64,000 nucleotides of DNA, taken from contig CAZARU010000008.1 of assembly GCA_964487605.1 (NCBI GenBank), positions 1 through 64,000 of the forward strand, given 5' to 3'. The DNA is from JAJDAH01 sp964487605 (GTDB taxonomy: Bacteria; Myxococcota_A; Polyangia; Polyangiales; Polyangiaceae). The position numbers were made by a program, and so were the translations under genes. Positions 15,785-25,581 of this stretch are shown in pieces. Below the pieces are notes generated by a model. That model worked only from the letters and a program-made list of their open reading frames with translations, had not been told where the DNA came from and searched no databases. Numbering within the stretch: the stretch's first letter is position 1; each line of letters begins with the position of its first letter.

Positions 15785-18700
15785 CTACGCGTAGTCCGCT
15801 GCGCGAATCGCGTCCTCGATCGCACGCGTCAGGTCCTCCGGCGCGAAGGGCTTTCTCAGGATCGGCGCGCCAGCCGGGAGCGTATCGAGCATGTCCGAAG
15901 TCGCGTAGCCGGACATGAATACGACTCGCACGCCGGGTACGAGCTTCAGGACACGCTCGTAGAGATCGGCACCGCTCATGAGCGGCATCACGAGGTCCGT
16001 CAGCAAGAGCGTGACTCGGGACGACTCTCGCTCCGCCAGCAGGAGAGCCTCACCGGGGCTGCCGGCGTCGATGACGGTATACCCGGCTCGGCGGAGCGCT
16101 CTCGACGCCGCCCTCCGCACCTCGTCGTCATCGTCCACCAAGAGCACGTTGGCGGCCGAGAGTGGCTGCATCGACAGCGGAGCCGGCGGAAGGGATTCGC
16201 TGAGTTCTTGATCCGTCTCCCTCAGGTACACGCGGAACGTCGTGCCGTGACCCGGGGAGCTCTCCACCTCGATGTGACCACCGCTCTGGTGCACGATTCC
16301 GTGAACGGTCGCCAGTCCCAACCCGGTTCCGTGGCCCTTCTCCTTCGTGGTGAAGAACGGCTCGAAGATCTGGTTCTTCACCTCGCTCGACATTCCGGTT
16401 CCCGTGTCCGAAACCGTGAGGATCACGTAGTATCCCTTGGGCAGCGAGCCCGACGGGCTGGGCGGATTGCTGAGGTGGGCGCGCTCGGCTCGAATCGTGA
16501 GCTCGCCGCCCTGAGGCATGGCATCGCGGGCGTTGACGGCGAGGTTCACCACGATCTGCTCGAACTGACCCGGATCCGCCTCGACACGGCAGCTCGCATC
16601 CGCGAGGTCGAGGGTCAGCCGGACCTGCTCACCGACCAGGCGGCGCAGCAGGTTCTCCATGTCCTGCAAGACGTCGCGGACGTCGAACACGCGACGCTGC
16701 AGGATTTGCCGCCTGCTGAAGCTGAGCAGTTGGCGCGTGAGGCTGCTGGCGCGTTCTGCCGCGCGCAGGATCTCGTGTGCGTCCTCGTACGCCGTCGTCT
16801 CGGGCTCCAGCGAGCTGGCGAGGAACGTGGCGTACGACATCATGGCGGTGAGGAGGTTGTTGAAGTCGTGGGCGATGCCGCCCGCAAGGCGTCCTACCGC
16901 CTCGAGGCGCTGGGCCTTTCGAAGCTGCTCCTCTCGCTGAGCCAGGGCCCGCAACGCTTCACGCTTCTCGGTGAGATCCCGGAACACGACGACGCCCCCA
17001 GCGACGGCGCCCCCGGGACCGATCAAAGGCCGCCCGCTCATGCTCACGTGGACTCCCTGGGCGGCGTCCGCGGTACGCACGAACAGCTCGACGTCGTTCG
17101 TCGCCTCGCCGCGCGTGGCGCGCGCGAGCGGCAGCTCCTGCTCGCCGATCCGCGTCGTCTCGTCCGCAAGGAACACGCCGAGGGTTCCGAGCGGTGAAGG
17201 CCCCGCCTGGGAAACGCCCTGCCCCACCAGCGCTTCCGCCGCGCGGTTGGTCAGCAAGGTGCCGGTCTCGTCGGCGACGATGATACCGTCTGCAGCGCTG
17301 TCCAGGATGCACCGAAGCATTCCCTCGGAGCGGGCCAGCTCCTCCGCGCGCTGCTCCAGCGCCGTCTGCGCAGATCGTCGCGCCAGGAACTGCGCGATTT
17401 GATCGCAAACGTCCTCGAGCACCGCAATCGTGACAGGGTCCTCCGAGCGTGAACGGATCGAGAGGAACACGAGCACTCCGGCGACAGCGTCGCCGCGCCC
17501 TACCGGAACCGCGACGCCGGAGCGCAGCCGTGAGTTCCTGGCGAGCGAGTCGCGGTCGGAAGCCTCGAGTCGCAAGTCTTCCACCCACTGGGCGCTGGAC
17601 AGCTTCCACGCACGCCCCTCCAACCCCTCCCCGACGCGCAGCTCTGGCGTCGGTGCGTGGTCGTCGTTCGCTGGCACGCCGGTGAACGGATCGCTCCACG
17701 ACGCGGTCTGCCACAATCGTTGCCCGTCGACCAGCCAGAGCTCCCCCACGTCCCAGCCGACGCCGTGGCACATCGCCTGCAGTAGCGCGGGCCCCGCGTC
17801 GTCTAGGGACGTCGCGTCCGCGAGGGTGCGCGTCACCGTGAACTGCGCGCGCTGCCGCCGCAACGCCCGCGTCTGTTCAGTGACGTCCTCGTGTGCCACG
17901 ACGACCCGGGTCTGCTCCGCCAGTTCGAAGCGCGTCACGTGGATGTTGCACCAGCGCTCCTCCACGGTGTCGCAGCGCGCATACTGGAGCGCAAACGTGT
18001 CTCGCTCGCGCTCCAGAACGCCTCGAATGCCCGTCGCCAGCGCTGCGGCCTCCTCCCGATCCGAACCGGTGACGTTCGCGAGCTGGTCCAGATAGTTCAC
18101 GCCCACGACCCATCCCTGCTCACGCAGGCCGAACTTCTCCGCAAAGCGGAGCCACGTTGCGTTCGCGGCAAGAATTTTCCCACCGGAGTCCAGAATCGCT
18201 ATTTGAACGGAAAGTGCGTCGAACGTCGATTCGACGAATCGCAGGGCCTCACGAAGCGATTCGTTCGACTGACGCTCGACTTCCTCCCTCGCGCGCGCGC
18301 GGACGTAGTCCTCGAAGCTCGAGAGAAAGTAGTGGAGCATCTGCGTCGCATCGAAGGACAGCTGAAAGCGCTGCCCCATGAAGGATGCGTCGGCCGTCGT
18401 GGCCAGTGCTGCCCTTGGCGTCACACCGCGATCGATGAGAGCCCGCAGCCGTGCGATGAGATCGTCGGCTTCGTAGGGCTTGGTGACGTAGGTATCCGCA
18501 CCCGCCTGAATTCCGCGAAGCACCGCCGCGGGATCGTCCAGGGTCGTCAGCAGCACGACCGGAACGGCTCGAATCCGCTCGTCCGCTCGTATCTCCTGGC
18601 AGAGTTCCAGACCCGAGAGTAGCGGCATCACGACGTCGCTGACTACTGCGTCGTAGCGTTGGGTCCGCACCATCGCGAGCGCTGCGCGGCCGTCCCGTGC

Positions 18701-18790
18701 GACGTCGACGTCGAACGACGCCTCCGTGAGCGCGGCCTCTAGCGCCGCGGCCTGCGTAGCGCTGTCCTCGGCAACCAGTATTCGCCTCAT
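15785..18790 (-). CDS. Hybrid histidine kinase (REC-PAS-GAF-PAS-HisKA-HATPase-REC)
   Basis: The 1001-residue cytoplasmic protein is the last gene of the che operon. A receiver opens it (about 1-125, phospho-acceptor Asp52 in VVSDVVMPL). A coiled segment and PAS domain (about 180-310), a GAF domain (about 330-480) and a second PAS (about 490-620) follow. The HisKA box GGIAHDFNNLL (about 640) is next, then an HATPase with DTGTGM and GTGLGLATVHGIV, and a C-terminal receiver (about 885-1000, LLTDLVMPLMSG). It occupies the place of WspR-type outputs and may take phosphate from CheA at the N-terminal receiver. Its ATG overlaps the cheB stop in ATGA, so translation is coupled. Confidence 0.9.
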   Translation of the reverse strand: MRRILVAEDSATQAAALEAALTEASFDVDVARDGRAALAMVRTQRYDAVVSDVVMPLLSGLELCQEIRADERIRAVPVVLLTTLDDPAAVLRGIQAGADTYVTKPYEADDLIARLRALIDRGVTPRAALATTADASFMGQRFQLSFDATQMLHYFLSSFEDYVRARAREEVERQSNESLREALRFVESTFDALSVQIAILDSGGKILAANATWLRFAEKFGLREQGWVVGVNYLDQLANVTGSDREEAAALATGIRGVLERERDTFALQYARCDTVEERWCNIHVTRFELAEQTRVVVAHEDVTEQTRALRRQRAQFTVTRTLADATSLDDAGPALLQAMCHGVGWDVGELWLVDGQRLWQTASWSDPFTGVPANDDHAPTPELRVGEGLEGRAWKLSSAQWVEDLRLEASDRDSLARNSRLRSGVAVPVGRGDAVAGVLVFLSIRSRSEDPVTIAVLEDVCDQIAQFLARRSAQTALEQRAEELARSEGMLRCILDSAADGIIVADETGTLLTNRAAEALVGQGVSQAGPSPLGTLGVFLADETTRIGEQELPLARATRGEATNDVELFVRTADAAQGVHVSMSGRPLIGPGGAVAGGVVVFRDLTEKREALRALAQREEQLRKAQRLEAVGRLAGGIAHDFNNLLTAMMSYATFLASSLEPETTAYEDAHEILRAAERASSLTRQLLSFSRRQILQRRVFDVRDVLQDMENLLRRLVGEQVRLTLDLADASCRVEADPGQFEQIVVNLAVNARDAMPQGGELTIRAERAHLSNPPSPSGSLPKGYYVILTVSDTGTGMSSEVKNQIFEPFFTTKEKGHGTGLGLATVHGIVHQSGGHIEVESSPGHGTTFRVYLRETDQELSESLPPAPLSMQPLSAANVLLVDDDDEVRRAASRALRRAGYTVIDAGSPGEALLLAERESSRVTLLLTDLVMPLMSGADLYERVLKLVPGVRVVFMSGYATSDMLDTLPAGAPILRKPFAPEDLTRAIEDAIRAADYA

Positions 18791-19842
18791 CGCGCGCCTC
18801 CAGAAGTGGTTCGGATCAGCGACTCGAGTTCGGTCGTCGAGAGCGTAGCGGCGGCGAGGCCAGACTCGACGACTGCGCGCGGGATCCCGTAGACGACGCA
18901 AGAAGCCTCGTCCTGGGCGACGATCGCTCCGCCGGCCTCCTTCACGTCTCGCAGGCCCTCCAGGCCGTCCTCGCCCATCCCGGTCAGCGCCATGGCGAGG
19001 GATCGGGCGCCGAAGGCCCGAGCGACGGAACGAAACAGCTCGGTTCCCGCTGGTCGAAAACCTCGAACGGCGTCGGTTCGTGACAGCGTGACCGTCGCAG
19101 CGCGGGAAACGCCCAGGTGCGCACCGTCGGGAGCCAGGTAGACGTGACCAGGCCTCAGTGACTGACCCTGCTCTGCTACCCCCACGCTGCACGCGACCTG
19201 GCGGTCGAAGGCCTCGGCGAGCGCGCCGATGAACCCGGGCGCCATGTGCTGGACCACGAGCATCGGCGGCGTTCTCGGCGACACCGCGGCGATCAGGCGC
19301 CGCAGAACCGACGGCCCCCCGGTGGAGGCAAGAACGGCGATCACGTCGACATTCGTCGGGGAGAAGGTGTCGCTCGCCAAGCGAGCGCGCCGTTCGGGCG
19401 GAGCCTTCGGCCTCCTCAGTCGAAGTTGGACCAGCGACGCAAGCGAGCCGAGTAGCTCACTGCGAGTTCGATCGAATTCCGGCGAACCCGGTCCCTCCGG
19501 CTTTTGCAGGACGGCCAGCGCGCCCGCCGCCAGCGCGCTGGCGCAGCGCCGCATGTCGTCCCGCCGCACGTGGCCCGAAACGACCGCGACGGGCGTCGGC
19601 GCCTGCTCCATGATCCGGCGAGTCAGTTCCAGTCCGTCCCAGTCTGGCATCTCCAGATCGACGGTGATTGCGTCCGGGCGGAGCCGATGCACCAGCGCGA
19701 GCGCGGCTTCGCTCGTCGAAGCCTCGCCCACCACGTCGAACGCTCCCGTGTCCGTCAGAATCGAGCGAAGCAACGCGCGCGCGGTGGCCGAGTCGTCGGC
19801 GATCACGACACGCGGCGGGCTAGAGGAGGCGGCGGATCGCAT
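18787..19842 (-). CDS. cheB: CheB receptor methylesterase / response regulator
   Basis: The 351-residue protein has a receiver domain (about 10-130, phospho-acceptor Asp62 in AITVDLEMPDWDG) and a methylesterase domain (about 165-345). The catalytic triad is visible as Ser173 (ASTGGP), His199 (VVQHMAPGF) and Asp292 (TGMGEDG). It removes methyl groups from the operon's chemoreceptor and so provides adaptation together with CheR. The ATG at 19842 overlaps the cheA 3' end by 23 bp, and the stop overlaps the hybrid kinase start by 4 bp. Confidence 0.95.
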   Translation of the reverse strand: MRSAASSSPPRVVIADDSATARALLRSILTDTGAFDVVGEASTSEAALALVHRLRPDAITVDLEMPDWDGLELTRRIMEQAPTPVAVVSGHVRRDDMRRCASALAAGALAVLQKPEGPGSPEFDRTRSELLGSLASLVQLRLRRPKAPPERRARLASDTFSPTNVDVIAVLASTGGPSVLRRLIAAVSPRTPPMLVVQHMAPGFIGALAEAFDRQVACSVGVAEQGQSLRPGHVYLAPDGAHLGVSRAATVTLSRTDAVRGFRPAGTELFRSVARAFGARSLAMALTGMGEDGLEGLRDVKEAGGAIVAQDEASCVVYGIPRAVVESGLAAATLSTTELESLIRTTSGGAR

Positions 19843-22051
19843 CGATGAGTTTCCGCTGGTCGAAGTCGTTCTTCACGAGATAGGCGTCGGCTCCGGCGGC
19901 CATGCCGAGGGTCCTGTCGCGCTCGCCCCCGAGGCCCGTCAGCAGAATCACCGGTAGGTTCCTGCGCTCGTGGCGCGCGCGAATGCGCTCGCAGAGTTCG
20001 AACCCGTTCAGGCGCGGCATCTCGATGTCGGTGACCACGAGATCGAACGAGTCGCGCTGGAGCCGCTCCCACCCTTCCACGCCGTCCGCGGCGGCGATCA
20101 CTTCGAAACCTTCGGTCTCCAGCACCGTCTTGACGAGAGTTCTGGTCGTCAGGGAGTCGTCGACCACCAGCAACCGTGCCTTCCGCGCGTCCGCTGCCTC
20201 CGCCGGGATACGGAGCGCACTCGACTGGATGCCGAGCACCGCGCGTACCAGCTCGGCGCCGCTGAGCACGATCGCAATGCCGCCATCGGTGGTCGTCGTG
20301 GCGCCGATGACGAGTCGCAGATTGGGCAGCCGGCGACTCAACGGCTTGACGACGATTTCCGCGTGATTGACGACCGCGTCCACGTGCAGCGCGGCCTCGC
20401 TGGAGGCGCTTCCCAGCAGGGCAAAGTACGGTTCTCCGGTCGGGCGGTCGTCGCGAGACTCCAGTCCCAGCAGCGCGGCCAGCGACGCGACGGGAAGCGC
20501 TTCACCGTCGATGAGCATTTTCTCGCGGCCGTCGATGGAACGAAGGGTCACGCGATCGCCGCGGACCAGCGCACGTACGTGATTCGACGGCAGCGCGACG
20601 ACCTCGCCCCCTGCGCGCACGAACACCGCCGCCGAGGTGCTCAGCGTGATGGGCGCGACGATGGCGAACGTGGTGCCCACGCCCGCCTCGGTCCGCATTT
20701 CGATGTGGCCGCCGAGCGCCTCGACCGTCGCGCGAACCGAGTCGAGTCCGACTCCCCGTCCCGAAACGTGAGTGACCTCCCTCGCCGTCGTCAACCCGGG
20801 ATGGAACGCCAGCCGCGCCGCCTCCAGCTCGCCATCGGGTACGGCTACGCCGGCCCGCTGCGCATTCCGGCGTAGCCCATCGACGTCCACGCCGCCCCCG
20901 TCGTCGGAGATCTCCACCCTGACGCTCGTCCCGACCAGCGTGCCGCGGACCTTCAGGGCTCCCTGAACGGGCTTCCGGCGCCGCTCTCGAATCTCCGGCG
21001 CCTCGATTCCGTGATCGACGGCGTTGCGGACCAGATGCCGAAGGGGATCTCGCAGGCGCTCGGCGACCGCCCGGTCTACCTCCAGGCTCCCGCCGTCGAC
21101 CGTGAGCTGAACCTCCTTTCCGACCGCCGACGCCACGTCGCGCACCAGGCGATCCAGGCCCCGGAATCCGTCCATCAGGGGAACCATCCTGGTCCGCAGC
21201 ACGTCGTCCTCGAGATGCCGCACGTGCTGCGAAACCGCCCGGGAGGCCGCAGCGAGGCGCCGCGTCGCCGAATCGAGGCGCGCTTCGAAGGATCGCCAGG
21301 CACCCACGGCGTCGCCGGAGGGCGTGTCGTGCGCTGCTGCCACGGAAGCACCGCCGAGGTCCGAACTCGGGAGGTCTCCCCTCACCCGCCTGACTCGGCT
21401 CCGCGTGCGCCAGTGAGCGATGTCCACGCGCAGCTCCTCCAGCTCCGCTCGCGCCAGCTCGACGGCGGCCGAGTGAGCAGCGCACTCGGCGGCGCTCGCC
21501 GCTACCGAATCGAGCCTGCCGGCGTCAACGCGAAGGGTCGTCTCCACGCGGGGCGACGTGTAGTTCGCGTCGAGGGCGTTCGTGGGCGGCGTGCGAGCCG
21601 CAGCGCGCGTGTCGTCGCTCGTCACACCTGACGTTCGAGGCGCAGCGTGGCGCTCCATCGCGACCGCGTCGAGGCGAGCCGTTCCCTCGGTGAGCCCGGC
21701 TGCGTCCATGGGTCGTCCCTCGCGGAGCGCTGCTCCGGCAGCTGCAAGCGCGTCACCCATGCGCTGAAGCTCGGTCACGAGCGATGCGCCGAGCGGGCGC
21801 TTCCCGTCCCGGACACTGCCGAGGACGCTCTCGAGGGCGTGGCACGCGCGTTCGATGGGGCGGACGCTCACCTCACGGGCAGCTCCTTTGAGGCTGTGGG
21901 CGACCCGGAACATCACGCGAACGGCCTCTTCGACGCCGTCGGCGGGCGCGCCGTCGACGGCGGCGGCGGCCTCCTGGAACACCACCAGCTGCTGCTCCAG
22001 TTCGTCCAAGAAGACGCGGCGGAGGTGGCGGAGCAGTTCGTCGTGGTCCAC
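19820..22051 (-). CDS. cheA: CheA histidine kinase with C-terminal receiver (CheA-REC)
   Basis: The 743-residue protein has a P1 HPt domain with phospho-acceptor His52 (RVAHSLKGAAREV). There is no clear P2 domain; an Ala-rich linker with the dimerisation helices (about 165-300) follows. The HATPase (about 300-450) shows LVRNAVDHGIEAPE and SDDGGGVD, the P5 CheW-like domain lies at about 455-590, and a receiver ends the protein (about 615-740, LVVTDIEMPRLNG). The fused receiver replaces a separate CheY, as in WspE and FrzE. Within the operon it follows mcp by only 8 bp. Confidence 0.95.
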   Translation of the reverse strand: MDHDELLRHLRRVFLDELEQQLVVFQEAAAAVDGAPADGVEEAVRVMFRVAHSLKGAAREVSVRPIERACHALESVLGSVRDGKRPLGASLVTELQRMGDALAAAGAALREGRPMDAAGLTEGTARLDAVAMERHAAPRTSGVTSDDTRAAARTPPTNALDANYTSPRVETTLRVDAGRLDSVAASAAECAAHSAAVELARAELEELRVDIAHWRTRSRVRRVRGDLPSSDLGGASVAAAHDTPSGDAVGAWRSFEARLDSATRRLAAASRAVSQHVRHLEDDVLRTRMVPLMDGFRGLDRLVRDVASAVGKEVQLTVDGGSLEVDRAVAERLRDPLRHLVRNAVDHGIEAPEIRERRRKPVQGALKVRGTLVGTSVRVEISDDGGGVDVDGLRRNAQRAGVAVPDGELEAARLAFHPGLTTAREVTHVSGRGVGLDSVRATVEALGGHIEMRTEAGVGTTFAIVAPITLSTSAAVFVRAGGEVVALPSNHVRALVRGDRVTLRSIDGREKMLIDGEALPVASLAALLGLESRDDRPTGEPYFALLGSASSEAALHVDAVVNHAEIVVKPLSRRLPNLRLVIGATTTTDGGIAIVLSGAELVRAVLGIQSSALRIPAEAADARKARLLVVDDSLTTRTLVKTVLETEGFEVIAAADGVEGWERLQRDSFDLVVTDIEMPRLNGFELCERIRARHERRNLPVILLTGLGGERDRTLGMAAGADAYLVKNDFDQRKLIDAIRRLL

Positions 22052-22059
22052 GGAAGCTC

Positions 22060-23682
22060 TCAGCCGGCCACGAGCGTCTTGAGGCGCACCGCGAGGGCGT
22101 CGAGATCGCGGGCGGCGGTTTCCGTCTGGCGGGTTGCCGCGAGGTTCTGCGACGCCGCGTCGTTGATGCTCCTGATGGCGTCGTGGATCTGGTTCATCCC
22201 CTCCCGCTGCTGGCCCGCAGACGCGTCGATCTGAGCCGCCAGCTGAGCGGCCTCCCCCACGGCCTCAGCCAGGGCCTGGATCATTGCGTCGGCCCGGGCC
22301 AGCACGTCCGTCGTGGCTCGAACCTTCTTCGTTCCCTCCTCCGTGGAAAGCACGGCGCCGTGGGTCGCTCGCTGGATCTCCCCCAAGATTTGCCGTACCT
22401 GCGCCGTCGCGTTCTTCGACTGATCCGCGAGCGCCTTGACCTCCGCGGCCACGACGGAGAAGCCGCGCCCATGCTCGCCCGCGCGCGCCGCCTCGATGGC
22501 GGCGTTCAGGGCGAGGAGGTGCGTCTGCTCGGCAATGTCGTTGACCGTGGTGATGATTTCTCCAATCGATTGCGCCTGCTCGGCCAGGGACACGATCGAC
22601 TCGGCGATGCTCTCGACCTGCGCCTGAACGGCTCGCATGCTGTTGACCGATTGATCGACGGATGAGCGCCCTGCCCGGCTGCTCTCGTCGGACCGCTCGG
22701 CGGCCTTCGCGACGGACCGCGCCCGCTCCGCAGTGTGGTCCGATGAGCGGACGACCTCGTCCACCGTGCTCGCGGTCTCGGTGACCGCCGCGACCTGCTC
22801 CTGAGCGCCGGCCGCCTGCTGCGACGCGGCAGCGAGAATCTCTGCCGACGACGACGCCAGAGCACGCGTCGTCTCGACCACTGCTTCGACGATTCTCTCG
22901 AGCCGTTCGCGAGATGCGGTCTCGAGCTCGATCTTGGAGCGCAGTGCACCCGTCATCGCGTTGAAGCTGTCCCCCAGGGTCGAGATCTCGTCCCTGCCGC
23001 TCACGGGGGCCTTCAAGGAGAGTTCGCCGGCCGCGATGCGCTCCGCGGTCGCGGCGAGGTCGCTCGTTCGGCGAGCCACGCTGCGCCCCACGAGCGCGGC
23101 CCCCGCCAGGAGGAGGAGGACCACCGCGAGGAAGAGCCCCTGCAGAGCGGCCGCGCGGCTCGTCGCCGCAGCTTGCTCGGCGATCGCTGCGTCCACCGAC
23201 TCCGCGGCGTCATTACCGTGCGCGCGCATCAGTGCTTCGAGCTCGGCCAGGTCACGGGCCTCGACGCCGCCCCCCGAGAGGAGCCGGTCGAGGATAGGGC
23301 GCACCTTGTCCCGCCACCGCCGGGAGCGACGCTCGAGGCTCTCCCTCGCGTGCGCGCTCGCAGCAGGGATGCCCTTCGAGGAGTCGCCATTCTCCAGCGT
23401 CGCGAACCGAGCCTCGACGTCACCGATGACTTCCCGGAGCTCGCGCGCATCCGCACCGGCGGCGCCTCCCGTCTCCGAAGCGATGCGTGTCGCCAGGAAC
23501 AGCACGTGGAATGCAGCACGCCGCCCCTTGCCTGCCTCACCGACCCACCGGGAATCACCAGCAAGGTCGTCCAGCGCGGCCCGGGTGTAAGACATCGCTG
23601 CCGCGGAGATCACGAAGACGAGTAACGTCAGCCCCGCGAGGCGCGTGCCGACGCGTCGATGCCAGGGGACGAGCTGGGTCAT
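22060..23682 (-). CDS. Methyl-accepting chemotaxis protein
   Basis: The 540-residue receptor has a first transmembrane helix (about 15-32), a mostly helical periplasmic domain of about 150 residues, a second helix (about 187-205), a HAMP domain (about 205-260) and a long cytoplasmic coiled coil. The conserved hairpin tip is IAEQTHLLALNAAIEAARAG, followed by GRGFSVVAAEVKALAD. The sensor domain is a four-helix type and its ligand is not predictable. The C-terminus (RLKTLVAG) has no CheR-tether pentapeptide, which fits a CheR carrying its own TPR module. It ends 8 bp before cheA. Confidence 0.93.
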   Translation of the reverse strand: MTQLVPWHRRVGTRLAGLTLLVFVISAAAMSYTRAALDDLAGDSRWVGEAGKGRRAAFHVLFLATRIASETGGAAGADARELREVIGDVEARFATLENGDSSKGIPAASAHARESLERRSRRWRDKVRPILDRLLSGGGVEARDLAELEALMRAHGNDAAESVDAAIAEQAAATSRAAALQGLFLAVVLLLLAGAALVGRSVARRTSDLAATAERIAAGELSLKAPVSGRDEISTLGDSFNAMTGALRSKIELETASRERLERIVEAVVETTRALASSSAEILAAASQQAAGAQEQVAAVTETASTVDEVVRSSDHTAERARSVAKAAERSDESSRAGRSSVDQSVNSMRAVQAQVESIAESIVSLAEQAQSIGEIITTVNDIAEQTHLLALNAAIEAARAGEHGRGFSVVAAEVKALADQSKNATAQVRQILGEIQRATHGAVLSTEEGTKKVRATTDVLARADAMIQALAEAVGEAAQLAAQIDASAGQQREGMNQIHDAIRSINDAASQNLAATRQTETAARDLDALAVRLKTLVAG

Positions 23683-23683
23683 G

Positions 23684-24280
23684 TCAACTCCCTTCTCCGG
23701 CGGGGGCGCGAAGTGATTCGAGGTCCAGCAAGGCGTCTGAGCTCAGCAGCAACACACGACCGTCGACGACGCCTTGGAGGACGCTGCCGCTGGCTGTTTC
23801 CGTTCGAGCGATACGCGTCGATTCCACCAGGGTGATCTTGTCGACTGTGTCGACCAGGAGAGCCACTTCCCGCCGCTGATGCCCCAGCACGATGAGCGTC
23901 GATCCCGTCCGCCGGGAGCGTTCGGAAGCTCCGGCCAGCAGCGCCGGATCCAGCACGAGGAGCGCGGTTCCGTGCACGTTGGCGATCCCGACGATCTCGT
24001 CGCTCGCGCCCGGAAGCTTGGCGACGCCGGCGGCTCGCACCACCTCGATCAGTCGCGCCATGTCGACGGCGAACGCTTCATCGTCCACGCGAAACTCGAG
24101 GTACTCCGTCGCGGCGGGGCTCGTGGTGGCGGCACTCGGTCGCGCCAGGCGTACGCGCCGCGCCTCGAGCTCGCGCTGAACGTCGGCGTCGCGCTTTCCA
24201 GAACGGCCCCCTTCGACCGCAGCCTGCGCCCGCGCCAGTCGTTCGCGGATCGCCGACCAATCGATGCCCTCGGCGTTCAC
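23684..24280 (-). CDS. cheW: CheW coupling protein (second copy)
   Basis: The 198-residue protein has an N-terminal helical extension of about 55 residues rich in Arg and Ala. The CheW beta-barrel follows (about 60-190), recognised by YLEFRVDDEAFAVDMARLIEV and the GIANVHGTALLVLD strand pair. It links the receptor to CheA. Long N-terminal extensions occur in WspD-type CheW proteins. The gene begins within the last 4 bp of cheR (ATGA) and ends 1 bp before mcp. Confidence 0.88.
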   Translation of the reverse strand: MNAEGIDWSAIRERLARAQAAVEGGRSGKRDADVQRELEARRVRLARPSAATTSPAATEYLEFRVDDEAFAVDMARLIEVVRAAGVAKLPGASDEIVGIANVHGTALLVLDPALLAGASERSRRTGSTLIVLGHQRREVALLVDTVDKITLVESTRIARTETASGSVLQGVVDGRVLLLSSDALLDLESLRAPAGEGS

Positions 24281-25581
24281 GTGGCCCTCCGCTCGGAGCA
24301 GAGATCACCGAGGCGAGCGGTTGCAGCCGTCACCAGGTCGTCGGCGTCTCCGAGCATCGCAGCAGCTGCGACGGCGTTTCGAAACGCTCGCGCCGCAGGC
24401 GAGGCAAGCCCCTGACGCAACAAGACTTCGCCGAGCACGAAGTGGACGCTTGGGCGGGTGGGATCCAGAAAGAGCGCGCGACGGAACGCGGCCTCGGCAC
24501 CGGCGACGTGCCCTGCTTCGAGCAGGAACTCACCGTGAAGCTCGTGAAGCCCGGGCGAGAGCGGATCCGCCGCGATTGCGCGCTCCACTTCCGGAAGCGA
24601 GCGAGGTGCGTCGTCGCAGGGTTCGGTAGGGCGCGCGGCGGTCGGAAAGGTCGCTGCGGTGAGCGCGGTCCCCGTCGAGGCTGAATCCGGGGGTGCGCCG
24701 ATCGGTGGGCTCGGCGGGTGTCGCTCCTGCACGACCGGTGGCGTGGCCATGGGGAGCGCGCTCGGGGAGCGAGCCGTCGCGGGCCGATAAACCAGGCCTG
24801 ACGGTGTTCTCTCGAGGTCCAGGGGGGCGATCCCCTGCAGCGGCGGATCCGACGGACCCGTGACGAGCCAACCACCGGCGCCGAGCGCCGCCGTGAGCGT
24901 CGCGGCGACCCGTGCCACCGACGGCGCGTCGAAGTAGATGAGCACGTTCCTGCACAGGACGACGTCGTACTCACGGCGGCCGTCCGCGGTCGCGGGTGGT
25001 TCGTCGATCAGCAGGTTGTGCCGGGCGAAGGAGACGACCCGGCGCGCCTCGGGGCCCACTTCGTGGAGCCCGCCGACGCGAACGAAGTAGCGCTCGACCG
25101 TGGCCGCGTCGAGCAGGCGCATCGAGCGAGCGGCGTACCGCCCAGCGGTCGCCTGAGCGATCGCCGTCTTCCGGAGGTCCGTCGCGACGATCTCCACCCG
25201 GACTCCCTGGTCGAGCGCGAGGATCGCGAGCGTGTACGCTTCCTCCCCCGACGCGCATCCGGCGCACCAGATCCGAACCGGCTGGCGGTGGCGCCCCACG
25301 GTGGGAAGCACGACCGTGCGCAGCATCTGGATCTGAGAGCGCTCGCGCAGGAAGTAGGTCTCCGGCACCGCCAGGCAGTCGAGCAGCTCGTCGAGGGCCT
25401 CGTCGCTCCAGGTCGACGGAGTGGCTTCCAGCGACGCTCCGCATCCGGCGCGCCAGCGCTCCACGGCGCATCGCGCTGCTTTCAGGCGACCCGCTGGAAA
25501 GAAGAGACCCGTCCGCTCGCGCACGGCCTGGAGCGTCGCGTCGACGTCGAGCTTCTCCGCGACCTGGGCGGCGTCGTTCAC
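24277..25581 (-). CDS. cheR: CheR chemoreceptor methyltransferase with C-terminal TPR repeats
   Basis: The 434-residue protein has the CheR N-terminal helical domain (about 10-95, ETYFLRERSQI) and the SAM-binding domain with RIWCAGCASGEEAY (about 103-116) and CRNVLIYFD. A Pro/Ala-rich linker (about 265-330) leads to two TPR-like repeats (about 330-425, AEAAFRRALFLDPTRPSVHF). It methylates receptor glutamates. The WspC-like fused TPR is usual for systems whose receptor lacks a CheR tether. ATGA overlaps couple it to cheW on both sides. Confidence 0.93.
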   Translation of the reverse strand: MNDAAQVAEKLDVDATLQAVRERTGLFFPAGRLKAARCAVERWRAGCGASLEATPSTWSDEALDELLDCLAVPETYFLRERSQIQMLRTVVLPTVGRHRQPVRIWCAGCASGEEAYTLAILALDQGVRVEIVATDLRKTAIAQATAGRYAARSMRLLDAATVERYFVRVGGLHEVGPEARRVVSFARHNLLIDEPPATADGRREYDVVLCRNVLIYFDAPSVARVAATLTAALGAGGWLVTGPSDPPLQGIAPLDLERTPSGLVYRPATARSPSALPMATPPVVQERHPPSPPIGAPPDSASTGTALTAATFPTAARPTEPCDDAPRSLPEVERAIAADPLSPGLHELHGEFLLEAGHVAGAEAAFRRALFLDPTRPSVHFVLGEVLLRQGLASPAARAFRNAVAAAAMLGDADDLVTAATARLGDLCSERRAT